From positions 1 to 59,084 of the forward strand of contig CAMDGX010000019.1 in assembly GCA_945897825.1 (NCBI GenBank): a stretch of DNA of 59,084 bases, written 5' to 3'. Below are positions 49,552-57,911 of this stretch, piece by piece. Both the position numbers and the translations under genes were made by a program. A model generated the notes under the pieces. The model saw only the letters and a program-made list of their open reading frames with translations. It was not told where the DNA came from and made no database searches. Numbering within the stretch: the stretch's first letter is position 1; every line of letters starts with the position of its first letter. The stretch is from Asaia bogorensis. Its GTDB lineage: Bacteria > Pseudomonadota > Alphaproteobacteria > Acetobacterales > Acetobacteraceae.

Positions 49552-50286
49552 ATGCGTATTCTTCTGGCCTCCCTCGAAGGTTACCTCGCCAGCGACATTT
49601 CCGTCGTCCTCGGCGGCCAGGCCTTCTCGATCGAGCGCGCCGACAGCGCCGACGACGCCGTGGACCTCGCCCGGCGCTATCACTTCGACGTGATCCTGTT
49701 CGGCACCGGCGCCGGCGGCGGTCCTGGCACCGAGATCATCCGCCGCCTGCGCGCCGCCGGCAGCCAGTTGCCCGCCATCGGCCTCGGCCGCGTGCTCGAC
49801 GGCCGCAGCCGCAGCCGCCTGCTCGATGCCGGTGCGGACGATGTCGTCGACATGCCCTGCGACACCGCCGAACTCTGCGCCCGCCTGCGCGCCGTGGTCC
49901 GCCGCGCCCGCGGCTTCACCCGCTCGGTGCTGACCGTCGGCCCGCTCGCGCTGCACATGGACAGCCGCTCGGCCAGCGCCGACGGCCAGGAGCTGCACCT
50001 TTCCCCCAGCGAATACAAGGTCCTGGAGCTGCTGACGCTGCGCAAGGCCAGCGTCGTCAGCAAGACCGCGCTGATGGACCTGCTCTACGGCGAGTTCGAG
50101 GAGCCCGACGTGAAGTCGCTCAACGTGCTCATGCACCGCCTGCGCAAGCGCCTGGCCGCCGCCGGGCTCGGCACCCTGGTGCGCACCGTCTGGGGCACCG
50201 GCTACCTGATCGACGAGCCCAGCCGTCGTGTCCCCGCCATGGCCCGCGAGGCCCTGCCGCAGGAAGACATGGCCTACGCCGACTGA
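49552..50286 (+). CDS. CtrA-like OmpR-family regulator with degenerate receiver domain
   Basis: This 244-residue protein aligns with CtrA along its whole length: 'MRILLA' start, 'AVVRRARGFTRSV' linker, and a winged helix with 'LSPSEYKVLELLTLRKASVVSK', truncated here to its shape, 'MHRLRKRL' and 'VWGTGYLI'. The receiver, however, lacks the phosphorylation pocket. The N-terminal acidic pair is reduced to one glutamate (E9), the phosphoacceptor aspartate (CtrA D51) is G51, the conserved lysine before proline is methionine, and the switch Ser/Thr is glycine. It therefore probably binds DNA without phosphorylation, perhaps modulating CtrA targets. GGAG lies upstream of the ATG. Confidence 0.85.
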   Translation: MRILLASLEGYLASDISVVLGGQAFSIERADSADDAVDLARRYHFDVILFGTGAGGGPGTEIIRRLRAAGSQLPAIGLGRVLDGRSRSRLLDAGADDVVDMPCDTAELCARLRAVVRRARGFTRSVLTVGPLALHMDSRSASADGQELHLSPSEYKVLELLTLRKASVVSKTALMDLLYGEFEEPDVKSLNVLMHRLRKRLAAAGLGTLVRTVWGTGYLIDEPSRRVPAMAREALPQEDMAYAD

Positions 50287-50332
50287 CACCCGCGCCCTTC
50301 CGCCCCGTCGCGGTTCCGCCTAGTCTGGCTGA

Positions 50333-50623
50333 ATGCGCAGGTCCACACAGGTTCTGCTGGTGCTCATGGGCGGCGGCATCATCGCCTCGGCCGTGGTCCC
50401 GCTCGTCATGGCGCCCGACTGCGAGCCATCCGCCCAGCAGGACGGCGGCTGCACCTCCAACACATCCTCGCGGACCGGCTCCTCCTCCTCCTCGCGCATC
50501 GGCCACGGCGGCTCCACGGCCGCGGGCCTCGCGGCAGGGGCCGCCGCCGGAGCCACGGCCGCGACCGTGGCGCGCGGCGGCTTCGGCAGTACCGGAGCGG
50601 CGCGGGCCAGCAGCGGCGGCTAG
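50333..50623 (+). CDS. Short DUF1190/YgiB-like exported protein
   Basis: The 96-residue protein has an N-terminal hydrophobic signal or anchor (about 7-27). A Ser-rich middle with two cysteines follows, then a small-residue segment and the tail 'TVARGGFGSTGAARASSGG', which closely resembles the C-terminus of E. coli YgiB/YjfM (TVTRGGFG...SSRSMGG). It is much shorter than YgiB (over 200 residues). Position also supports the call, because the glutathionylspermidine-synthase-like gene (YgiC type) starts 3 bases after its stop, as ygiB-ygiC do in enterobacteria. Its role is unknown. Confidence 0.7.
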   Translation: MRRSTQVLLVLMGGGIIASAVVPLVMAPDCEPSAQQDGGCTSNTSSRTGSSSSSRIGHGGSTAAGLAAGAAAGATAATVARGGFGSTGAARASSGG

Positions 50624-50626
50624 GCC

Positions 50627-51736
50627 GTGCGCCGCCACATCGTGCCCCCCCGCCCCGACCGGCATGCGCGCTGGGCCGCCATCGGCTTCGGCTTCGCCGA
50701 GATCGACGGCAAGCCCTACTGGGACGAAGGCGCCTGCTGGGAATTTACCCCAGCCGAAATCGACACGCTCGACGACGCGACCAATGCGCTGGACGCCCTG
50801 TGCCTGAAGGCCGTGGACCACGCCGTGCGGACCGGCTGCCACGATCTGCTCGGCATCCCGGCCACGGTCTGGCCGCTGGTGGTCCGCAGCTGGGAGGCGC
50901 AGGAGCCCAGCCTCTACGGCCGCATGGACCTGCGCTGGGACGGCACCGGCCCGCCCAAGCTGCTGGAATACAACGCCGACACCCCCACCGCCCTGTTCGA
51001 GGCGGCCGTCGTGCAATGGGACTGGCTGCAATCCACCCGCCCCGACGCCGACCAGTTCAACGCGATCCACGAGGCGCTGATCGCCGCTTGGCTCGCCCGC
51101 CCCCTGCCCGGCGGCATTCACTTTGCCTGCCAGCGCGACAGCGACGAGGATCGCGGCACGGTGGACTACCTGCGCGACACCGCGATGCAGGCCGGCCTCG
51201 CCGCGCCGTTCCTGCACATCGACGAGATCGGCTGGACCGGCACCGGCTTCGTCGACCTCGACGACCGCCCGATCGCCCACCTGTTCAAGCTCTACCCCTG
51301 GGAATTCCTGCTGCGCGACGCCTTCGGCGCCCATGTCGCCGCCGCCCGCACCCGCTGGATCGAGCCGGCGTGGCGGATGGTGCTGTCCGGCAAGGGCGTG
51401 CTGGCGCTGTTGTGGGAGCTGTTTCCCGGCCACCCCAACCTGCTGCCGGCCTTCCGCGAACCCGGCCGGACCGGCGGGCGGGAAATCCGCAAGCCGCTCT
51501 GGGGGCGCGAGGGGGCCAACGTCACCGCCCCCGGCTTCGCGACACCCGGCCCCTATGGCGAGGAAGGCTTCGTCCACCAGGCCTGGGCCGAGCTGCCCTG
51601 CGTCGACGGGCGCTACCCCGTGCTGGGCAGCTGGGTGGTCGGCGGGCGCGCCGTCGGGCTGGGCATCCGCGAGGACGACACGCCAATCACCCGCGACACC
51701 AGCCGCTTCGTGCCGCATTATTTCATGCCCGGCTGA
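50627..51736 (+). CDS. Glutathionylspermidine synthase-like ATP-grasp ligase (YgiC/YjfC family)
   Basis: The 369-residue protein has the ligase domain of glutathionylspermidine synthetase without the amidase half, as in YgiC/YjfC. Diagnostic segments are 'YWDEGACWEF' near residue 25, 'LLEYNADTPTAL' (ATP-grasp/substrate region), 'LYPWEFLLRDAFG' and 'VTAPGFATPGPYGEEGFVHQ'. It probably forms an amide bond between a carboxylate and an amine at the cost of ATP; YgiC itself does not make glutathionylspermidine. The GTG start (50627) is used because it immediately follows the previous stop and no ATG fits. Confidence 0.88.
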   Translation: MRRHIVPPRPDRHARWAAIGFGFAEIDGKPYWDEGACWEFTPAEIDTLDDATNALDALCLKAVDHAVRTGCHDLLGIPATVWPLVVRSWEAQEPSLYGRMDLRWDGTGPPKLLEYNADTPTALFEAAVVQWDWLQSTRPDADQFNAIHEALIAAWLARPLPGGIHFACQRDSDEDRGTVDYLRDTAMQAGLAAPFLHIDEIGWTGTGFVDLDDRPIAHLFKLYPWEFLLRDAFGAHVAAARTRWIEPAWRMVLSGKGVLALLWELFPGHPNLLPAFREPGRTGGREIRKPLWGREGANVTAPGFATPGPYGEEGFVHQAWAELPCVDGRYPVLGSWVVGGRAVGLGIREDDTPITRDTSRFVPHYFMPG

Positions 51737-51761
51737 ACCGGCCGGCCCCGGGGGAACCGCG

Positions 51762-52151
51762 ATGCTCGACAGCCTGCTGGCCTTCCTGACCTATTTCGGC
51801 GCGGCGGTGCTGCTGCTCGCCGCCTTCCTGGCGCTCTACACGCTGGTGACGCCGGTGCGCGACTGGGAGATGATCCGCGCCGGCAACACCGCGGCCGCGG
51901 TGGCCCTCGGCGGCGCCGTGCTGGGGTTCTGCCTGCCGCTCTCGATGGCCATCGCGCGCAGCCACAGCCTGCCCGACATGGTGCTGTGGGCGGCCATCGC
52001 GCTCGTGGTGCAGTTGGCCGGCTATGCCGCCGTGCGGTTCCTGCGCAAGCACGAGACCGGAGGGGTCGAATCCGGAGACATGGCGGAGGCGATCCTGCTG
52101 GCCTCGGGCGCCGTCGGGCTCGGGCTGCTGAACGCCGCCTGCCTGACATGA
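51762..52151 (+). CDS. DUF350 (YjfL-like) membrane protein
   Basis: The 129-residue protein has four helices (about 5-27, 42-64, 70-90 and 105-125) with 'GNTAAAVALGGAVLGFCLPL' in the second, the hallmark of DUF350/YjfL. DUF350 genes commonly accompany YjfC-type ligases and DUF1190 proteins, so this is a conserved three-gene unit. Together they may modify or protect the envelope; the exact role is unknown. The stop overlaps the PRC-barrel gene start. Confidence 0.88.
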   Translation: MLDSLLAFLTYFGAAVLLLAAFLALYTLVTPVRDWEMIRAGNTAAAVALGGAVLGFCLPLSMAIARSHSLPDMVLWAAIALVVQLAGYAAVRFLRKHETGGVESGDMAEAILLASGAVGLGLLNAACLT

Positions 52152-52519
52152 AGCCGCTCTGCCTCGGCGCGCTGGCGCTGCTGCTCGCCGCGCCGGGCTG
52201 GGCACAGGCGCTCGATCCGTCCACGCTGGTGCCGCTGATGGGCAAGCGGCTGGTCGGGCCGAGCGGGGAGGAGCTGGGGCGGGTGGTCGATGTGGTCGCC
52301 GACCTCCAGGCGCGGCCGGTGGCCGCGGTCGTGGATGTCGGCGGCTTCATGGGGCTGGGCTCGCGCCGCGTGGCGGTGGCTTGGCATGTGCTCCAGCTGC
52401 GCGCCGACGGCGACGTGGTGCGCCTGATGATCGACGTGGCGCCCGACGTCGTCATCGCCGCGCCCGACTTCCGGCCCGAGGAGCCGGCCACGATCTTCGA
52501 CCCCTCGCCGCGCAAGTGA
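52148..52519 (+). CDS. Exported PRC-barrel domain protein
   Basis: This 123-residue protein has a signal peptide (cleavage near 'GWAQA', about residue 20) and then a PRC-barrel: 'LMGKRLVGPSGEELGRVVDVVAD' is shown here only by its key positions, G-K-x-V and E-LG-VVDVV, followed by 'RRVAVAWHVLQL'. PRC-barrels are small beta domains that mediate protein or RNA contacts; exported forms are frequent in alphaproteobacteria. It overlaps the DUF350 stop and the MFS start, so it is an integral part of this operon. Confidence 0.82.
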   Translation: MKPLCLGALALLLAAPGWAQALDPSTLVPLMGKRLVGPSGEELGRVVDVVADLQARPVAAVVDVGGFMGLGSRRVAVAWHVLQLRADGDVVRLMIDVAPDVVIAAPDFRPEEPATIFDPSPRK

Positions 52520-53775
52520 GGCGGCGCGCCCGCATCCGCGGGCCGGTCGACGGCGCCTTCGCCAGGCCCGCGCCCGGACGGCGTGGCCTGGACGGCCTGA
52601 ACGCCTTCGTCGCCGCCATGCGCACCGCCTTCGGCGCCTTCGTGCCGGCCTACCTCGCCGGCCAGGGCTGGACCCAGGCGCAGATCGGGCTGGTGCTGAC
52701 GGTGGAGACCGTCACCTCCATGCTCTCCCAAGTGCCGGGCGGGGCGCTCATGGATGTCACGCGGCACCGGCGCCTGGTGCTGGGGCTGTCGATCGGCGGC
52801 GCGGCGCTGGCGGCGCTGGTGATCGCCGCGCTGCCCTTCCACCTGCCGGTGCTGCTGGCGCTGCTGGCCCATGCGCTGGCCGGAAGCATCATCGCCCCGG
52901 GGATCGCGGCGGTCACCGTGGCGATGGTCGGCCGGCGCGACCTCGGCGAGCGGCTGGGGCGCAATGTCCGCTACGCCTCGATCGGCAGCGGGGTCGGGGC
53001 GGCGCTGATGGGTCTCGCGGCCTCGACGGTCTCGGAGCGGGCGGTGTTCGTGCTGGCGGCGCTGCTGGCGCTGCCGGCGCTGTGGGCGCTGTGGTCGCTG
53101 CATCCGCGGCGGCAGCGGCGCAGAGGGGGCGGGGCCGTCGCGCCGACCGACGCGGTGGAGCAGCACGGCTCGGTGCGCGCGCTGCTGGCGGACCGGCGGA
53201 TGCAAGTGTTCGCGGCCTGCGTCGTGCTGTTCCACTTCTCCTCGGCGGCCCTGCTGGCCGTGGCCGCGGCGGAGGTGACGCGGCGAGCGGGGTTGCGGGC
53301 CGGGCTGCTCATCGCGGCGTTCGTGATCGTGCCGCAAGTGCTGGTGGCGCTGGCCTCGCCGCTGGTGGGGCGGCTGGCGGAGCGGATCGGGCGGCGGCCG
53401 GTGCTGGTGGTGGGCTTCGCCTCGCTGCCGCTGCGCGCGGCGCTGTTCGCGGTGGTGGACGATCCGTACTGGCTGGTGCCGGTGCAGTTGCTGGAGGGAG
53501 TGGCGGCCGCGGCATTCGGGGTGATGCTGCCGCTGGTCACGGCCGACCTGACGCGCGAGAGCGGGCGCTACACGCTGGGGCTGGGGGTCCTGGGATTGGC
53601 GGGCACCCTCGGGGCGGCGCTGAGCACGACGGTGGCCGGGCTGATCGCCACGCGCTGGGGCGTGGCGGCTTCGTTCTGGACGCTGGCCGCGGCCGGTATG
53701 GCGGCGCTGGCACTGGTCCTGCTCGCCATGCCGGAAACACGGCGACACAGGGCGCCCGGATCGCAGCCGGCGTAG
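52516..53775 (+). CDS. MFS transporter
   Basis: The 419-residue protein has about 12 hydrophobic helices. It carries the MFS loop motif between helices 2 and 3 ('GGALMDVTRHRRLVLG') and its counterpart in the second half ('GRLAERIGRRPVLVVG'). The GTG start at 52516 overlaps the PRC-barrel stop (GTGA). Drug or metabolite efflux is most likely; the substrate is unknown. Its codons favour G in third position (GCG, CTG, GTG), unlike the C-ending codons of the YgiC-like gene at the start of the same operon. Confidence 0.86.
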   Translation: MRRRARIRGPVDGAFARPAPGRRGLDGLNAFVAAMRTAFGAFVPAYLAGQGWTQAQIGLVLTVETVTSMLSQVPGGALMDVTRHRRLVLGLSIGGAALAALVIAALPFHLPVLLALLAHALAGSIIAPGIAAVTVAMVGRRDLGERLGRNVRYASIGSGVGAALMGLAASTVSERAVFVLAALLALPALWALWSLHPRRQRRRGGGAVAPTDAVEQHGSVRALLADRRMQVFAACVVLFHFSSAALLAVAAAEVTRRAGLRAGLLIAAFVIVPQVLVALASPLVGRLAERIGRRPVLVVGFASLPLRAALFAVVDDPYWLVPVQLLEGVAAAAFGVMLPLVTADLTRESGRYTLGLGVLGLAGTLGAALSTTVAGLIATRWGVAASFWTLAAAGMAALALVLLAMPETRRHRAPGSQPA

Positions 53776-53854
53776 CCGACGGGCGCGACGGGTTGGCGAT
53801 CGAGACGATCTGTCGCAGGTTCGTAACTGTTGAATACAAAATCGAGGAAATGCG

Positions 53855-54931
53855 ATGCGACTCCCTGCCCTTGCCGCCCTCGCCGCGGTGCCTCTCCTGG
53901 CCGGCTGCCTGGCCACCCCTGGCGCTGGCGGCGCACCGACCGCCTCCGCACAGGCCGGATTTTCATCAGGCGTGGTCACCGCGGGCGGTGGTGCCCAGGA
54001 CCTGCGAGCCCTGCCGGGAGAGGTGGCGCCGCTGCCGATCCCGCTGCGCGGCGGCGATGTGCGCACGCTGGGTAGCGGCGCGCGGGTGATCGTGCCGGCC
54101 TATGGCGTCACCGTGATCACGGCGCAGAATGTCCGCGCCGTGTCGCAGGGTGCGCTGGGCGGCGGCTTCGGCGGCGGCTCGACCCGCAGCGCGAGCGTAC
54201 GCACGGTGCTGGCCGGGCTCTCGCCCGCCATCTACCAGCAGATCGCCGACGAGGCCCATGCCGACCTGTTGCAGCGCCTCGCGGCGGCCGGGATCGCGGT
54301 GGCAAGTGCGCAGGAGGCGGCGCAGGCCGCGGCGGCGGCCCCGCGGGTGCCCGGCAATGCGCTGGATGGCTCGGCGGGCTCCACCATCCTGGGCGGTTCG
54401 TCGTCCACATGGCGGACGGTGGGAGCCGGGGCGGCGCCGCTGATCGCGGGGCTGTCGGGCGAGGAAGCGGGCGGCGGGCTGGGCGGGCTCGCGGTGATCG
54501 GGGGCAACAGCGCCGCACAGGCGCTGGCCACTTCCTCCGGGGGCCTGGTGGTGATGCCGCTGCTGCGGCTGGACTACGTGTCGCTGTCGTCCTCCGGGCG
54601 CAGCCTGCTGTCCGGCCGGGCGAACGCGGAGGCGACCGCCCGCTTCTCGGTGGTGGCGGGCAGCAAGGCGACCGTGGCGGTGCGTCGCCAGGGCATGGGG
54701 GCGGCAGACATCGCCGCGCTCAGCGTGCCCGAGGCGGTGGGCACGGATGAGCCGTTCGCCACCATGGGAGCGTCCTCCGGCGGCAGCGTCGGCGCGCTGG
54801 TCGGCTTCGGGACACGCACCGACACCCAGGTGGTGGCCAACGAGGCACGCTGGGTGGCACTGGCCCGCGCGGCCTATCGCGGCTTCAACGCGGCGATCGT
54901 GCAGCAGATCGCGGGCGCGCGCGGCGTGTGA
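53855..54931 (+). CDS. Putative lipoprotein, unknown
   Basis: The 358-residue protein begins with a lipoprotein signal peptide with lipobox 'LLAGC' (Cys at 18). The mature part contains Gly/Ala/Ser-rich stretches ('GGGAQDLRALPGEV', 'LGGGFGGGSTRS') and a helical region around 125-155, and ends in a mixed alpha/beta segment with 'YVSLSSSGRSLLSG' and 'RFSVVAGSKATVAVRRQG'. I do not recognise a family. It is probably tethered to the outer membrane. GAGGAAA precedes the ATG. It is monocistronic, separated from its neighbours by 79 and 149 bases. Confidence 0.72.
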   Translation: MRLPALAALAAVPLLAGCLATPGAGGAPTASAQAGFSSGVVTAGGGAQDLRALPGEVAPLPIPLRGGDVRTLGSGARVIVPAYGVTVITAQNVRAVSQGALGGGFGGGSTRSASVRTVLAGLSPAIYQQIADEAHADLLQRLAAAGIAVASAQEAAQAAAAAPRVPGNALDGSAGSTILGGSSSTWRTVGAGAAPLIAGLSGEEAGGGLGGLAVIGGNSAAQALATSSGGLVVMPLLRLDYVSLSSSGRSLLSGRANAEATARFSVVAGSKATVAVRRQGMGAADIAALSVPEAVGTDEPFATMGASSGGSVGALVGFGTRTDTQVVANEARWVALARAAYRGFNAAIVQQIAGARGV

Positions 54932-55080
54932 TGCGGCGCGTCATTCCGGGGCTGGGGGGCATCGCTCCCCGGCCCGCCGTCACGGGGTGGTGAGGCACGG
55001 AACAGCATCCTGCAATCGGGGTTGCCTTCGCATGCATGTCCGCCACGGCGGACCTTCCCCCGAACAGCAGGAGACGCAGC

Positions 55081-56091
55081 ATGACGCCGAGGCTCAAGCC
55101 ACTGCACGAACAGGTCATTGTCATCACGGGGGCGACCTCGGGCATCGGGCTCACCACCGCGTGCCGGGCGGCGGCGCGGGGGGCCGCGGTGGTGCTGGCG
55201 GCACGCAACGAGGATGCGTTGCGCGAGGTGTGCGACGGCATCCGCGCGCGCGGCGGGCGGTGCGCGACGGTGGTGGCCGATGTCGGGGTGAAGGAGGATG
55301 TGCAGCGGATCGCCGCCGAGGCGGAGCGGGCGTTCGGGCCGTTCGACACCTGGGTGAACAATGCCGGGATCGGGATGTATTCCCGGCTGGAGGAGATGAG
55401 CGACAAGGACCATGAGCGGCTGTTCCAGACCAACTACTGGGGCGTCGTGTACGGCTCGCGCGAGGCACTGCTGCTGCTGAAGCAGCGTGGCGGGGCGCTG
55501 ATCAACCTGGGTTCGATCGCCTCCGAGATGCCGGCGCCGCTGCTGGGCGCCTATGCGGCGACCAAGCACGCCGTGAAGGGGTTCACCGACAGCCTGCGGC
55601 TGGAACTGCTGCACGAGGGAGCGCCGGTGTCGGTGACGCTGATCCAGCCCTCGGGGATCGACACCCCGTTCGGGGAGCACGCCAAGAACGACATGGAGTG
55701 GGCCTCCCAGGTGCCGCCGCCGGTGTATGCGCCGGAGGTGGTGGCCGATGCCATCCTGCATGCCGCCGAGCACCCGACGCGGGATCTGGTGGTCGGCGGC
55801 GTCGGGCGGCTGATGATCGCGGCGTCGCGGTTGATTCCGTCGCTGGCCGACCGGGTGTTCTCCTATTCGTTCCACAAGACGGCGATCCAGCACGGGCGGC
55901 CCAAGCGGGACACGCCAAAGAACCTGCATCATGCCGGCGAGGATGGCAGCCGCTATGGCGACCAGGGGCACCTGTTCAGCCACAGCCTGTACACCACCGC
56001 GCGGATGCATCCGGTGGTGACCACGCTGGGGCTGTTGAGCGCCGGGGCGCTCCTGCTGGGGCTGACGTCGCGCCGGTCGCGGATCAGCTGA
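55081..56091 (+). CDS. SDR family oxidoreductase with C-terminal membrane segment
   Basis: The 336-residue protein has a classical SDR domain: 'VITGATSGIGLTT', 'WVNNAGIGMYS', YxxxK in 'GAYAATKHAVKG', and 'IQPSGIDTPFG'. A C-terminal extension of about 85 residues follows and ends in a hydrophobic helix ('VVTTLGLLSAGALLLG'). The extended form suggests a membrane-associated enzyme acting on a lipid or hydrophobic alcohol. AGGAG precedes the ATG at 55081. The 3' end overlaps the convergent deacetylase-like gene by 8 bases. Confidence 0.9.
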   Translation: MTPRLKPLHEQVIVITGATSGIGLTTACRAAARGAAVVLAARNEDALREVCDGIRARGGRCATVVADVGVKEDVQRIAAEAERAFGPFDTWVNNAGIGMYSRLEEMSDKDHERLFQTNYWGVVYGSREALLLLKQRGGALINLGSIASEMPAPLLGAYAATKHAVKGFTDSLRLELLHEGAPVSVTLIQPSGIDTPFGEHAKNDMEWASQVPPPVYAPEVVADAILHAAEHPTRDLVVGGVGRLMIAASRLIPSLADRVFSYSFHKTAIQHGRPKRDTPKNLHHAGEDGSRYGDQGHLFSHSLYTTARMHPVVTTLGLLSAGALLLGLTSRRSRIS

Positions 56092-57022
56092 GGCTGCCCG
56101 GGTAGTCCTTCCAGATGCTGGGGGCGAGGCGCAGGTGGGTCTCGGGAGGGTGCGCCGCCGCCCAGTGATTGGCGAGCTCGGTGCCGGTGGCGATCCAGAG
56201 GCCGGGGTGGCCGCGCAGATGGGCGAGGAAGTCGTCGAGCATCTGGACCCGATTGGCCCAGCCGCAGTGCTGCGGATGGACGACCATGTGGAAGTGGCGG
56301 CCGCGGGCGTATTGGGCGGCGAATTCGGCGCGCCAGTTGCGGGCGAGGAAGTCGGGGTTCTCGAGGCCCGTGCCCTTGGACGGGAACATGCAGAACCACT
56401 GGTCGTCGAAATGGTAGTGGTAGGGCAGCGTCAGCAGGGCGCGGTGGCTGGCTGCGTCGGTGACCCAGTAGTGCGGGATGTCGTCGGCCTGGCTGTTGCC
56501 GAAGTAGCGGTAGCCGGCGTCGATCAGCAGGTCGATGGTGTGCGGGCTGACGGTGCCGCCGGCGAAGGGGTCGGACTGGCGCGGCAGGCCGAACCAGCCG
56601 GACGGGCTCGTGCCGGCGGCCTCGGCGATCCATTCGGTGGTGGTTTCGAGGCGGGCCTGTTCCTCCTCGCGCGACAGCGTGCTGACATCCTCGCCCTTGA
56701 GGCCGCCGGCGGCGATCTCGTGGCCGTCGGCGCGCAGCGCGCGGATGGTTTCGGGGCGGATCTTCGCCAGCACGGCGGGGACGGCGACGGTGGCGCGCAT
56801 GGCGTGCTTGCCGAGGACGGCGCGGAGCTGGGCGAGGCCTTCGGTGGCGGCGAAGACGGCGGCGTCGGAGGCAAGGTCCTTCGCGGTGATGCCCTCGGGG
56901 GTGGTGGCGATGTTCAGGTCGATGACGAGCTGGACGGCGCAGGCGGCGCCGCTGGGCCAGGCGAGTTCGTCGTCGCGCAGGCCGATCTCGTCGGAGATGG
57001 TGTAGCCCTGTTTCCACGGCAT
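56084..57022 (-). CDS. Polysaccharide deacetylase-like protein, degenerate metal site
   Basis: The 312-residue protein has the NodB-type barrel of the polysaccharide deacetylase superfamily and resembles the PuuE-type or peptidoglycan-deacetylase subgroup in length and order of motifs. The usual histidine pair after 'GHEIA' is missing: the text reads 'HEIAAGGLKGED' (H101, then glycines where metal-binding histidines are expected). The first motif also lacks the paired aspartates. It may therefore be inactive alone and act as a partner of the intact gene 4 bases upstream. Confidence 0.82.
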   Translation of the reverse strand: MPWKQGYTISDEIGLRDDELAWPSGAACAVQLVIDLNIATTPEGITAKDLASDAAVFAATEGLAQLRAVLGKHAMRATVAVPAVLAKIRPETIRALRADGHEIAAGGLKGEDVSTLSREEEQARLETTTEWIAEAAGTSPSGWFGLPRQSDPFAGGTVSPHTIDLLIDAGYRYFGNSQADDIPHYWVTDAASHRALLTLPYHYHFDDQWFCMFPSKGTGLENPDFLARNWRAEFAAQYARGRHFHMVVHPQHCGWANRVQMLDDFLAHLRGHPGLWIATGTELANHWAAAHPPETHLRLAPSIWKDYPGSLS

Positions 57023-57026
57023 GGCG

Positions 57027-57911
57027 TCAGGCTCCTTTCGACGGATGGGCGGCGAGGACGTGGCGGGCGAGGTCCTCCGAGGTGGGGAACCAGACGCCCG
57101 GCATGGACTGCATGCGGCGGAGCAGGCGCTCCATCATGGCGACCCTGAGCGCGCGGCCGGAGACGAAGGGGTGCATGACGATGTTGAGGTAGCCGCCCTG
57201 GGCATACTGCTGGCGGAAGGCATCCCACCACATGTCGCAGACGCGGTCGGGGTCGGAGATGCGCTGGGCCTGGTTGGGGCTGCCGAGCCAGGCGAAGCTG
57301 TAGAACATCGCGTCGTCGATGACGTAGTGGAACGGGAGATTCAGGAGCGCCTTCCCGGTGCCGGGGTCGCGATGGTAGTGCGGCAGATGGTGGGCGTGGC
57401 CGTGCGAGTTGTAGATGAAGCCCTCCTCCTGGAGCAGGCTTTGGGTGTGCCAGGAGCGGGTGCCGACGGGGTTGCGGCCGGTGACGGAGGCAATGGCGGC
57501 GGCGGCCTTGCGCAGGTGGTCGCGTTCGAGGGCGGGATCCTTGGGGACGTGGTGTTCCCACATGTGATCGGCGATCTCGTGGCCCTGGGCGTGGGCGTGG
57601 CGCAGGGCCTCCGGGTAGAGCTCGACGATGCGGCCGGGGGTGAAGACGGTGCCCTTGATGCCGAGGCTGTCGAACAGGGCGATCATGCGCCAGATGCCGA
57701 CGCGGCCGCCGAACTCGCCCTTGCCGAGCTGGCTGGGGGGTTCGTTCATCAGGCGGCGCAGGAGCATGGCGTCGAAATCGAGCGTGACGTTGACGGCCAT
57801 GCGCACGCCCTGGGGCCAGTCGATCCTGGGGATGAATTCGTGGTGGGCATCGGCGCGGGCGGCGGCTTCGGCGAGCGGGGCGAGATGGGCGGCCGGGTCG
57901 AATGGGGGCAT
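57027..57911 (-). CDS. Polysaccharide deacetylase family protein
   Basis: The 294-residue NodB-domain protein has motif 1 'NVTLDFDAML' with D45 and D47 and motif 2 'HEIADHMWEHH' with the metal-binding H116-x3-H120. 'GTRSWHTQSLL' follows as motif 3. It is expected to be a metal-dependent amidohydrolase that removes an acyl group from a sugar or hydrolyses a cyclic or linear amide, as PuuE allantoinase does. No signal peptide is seen, which favours a cytoplasmic small-molecule substrate. It is the first gene of a two-gene minus-strand operon with the degenerate paralogue. Confidence 0.87.
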   Translation of the reverse strand: MPPFDPAAHLAPLAEAAARADAHHEFIPRIDWPQGVRMAVNVTLDFDAMLLRRLMNEPPSQLGKGEFGGRVGIWRMIALFDSLGIKGTVFTPGRIVELYPEALRHAHAQGHEIADHMWEHHVPKDPALERDHLRKAAAAIASVTGRNPVGTRSWHTQSLLQEEGFIYNSHGHAHHLPHYHRDPGTGKALLNLPFHYVIDDAMFYSFAWLGSPNQAQRISDPDRVCDMWWDAFRQQYAQGGYLNIVMHPFVSGRALRVAMMERLLRRMQSMPGVWFPTSEDLARHVLAAHPSKGA

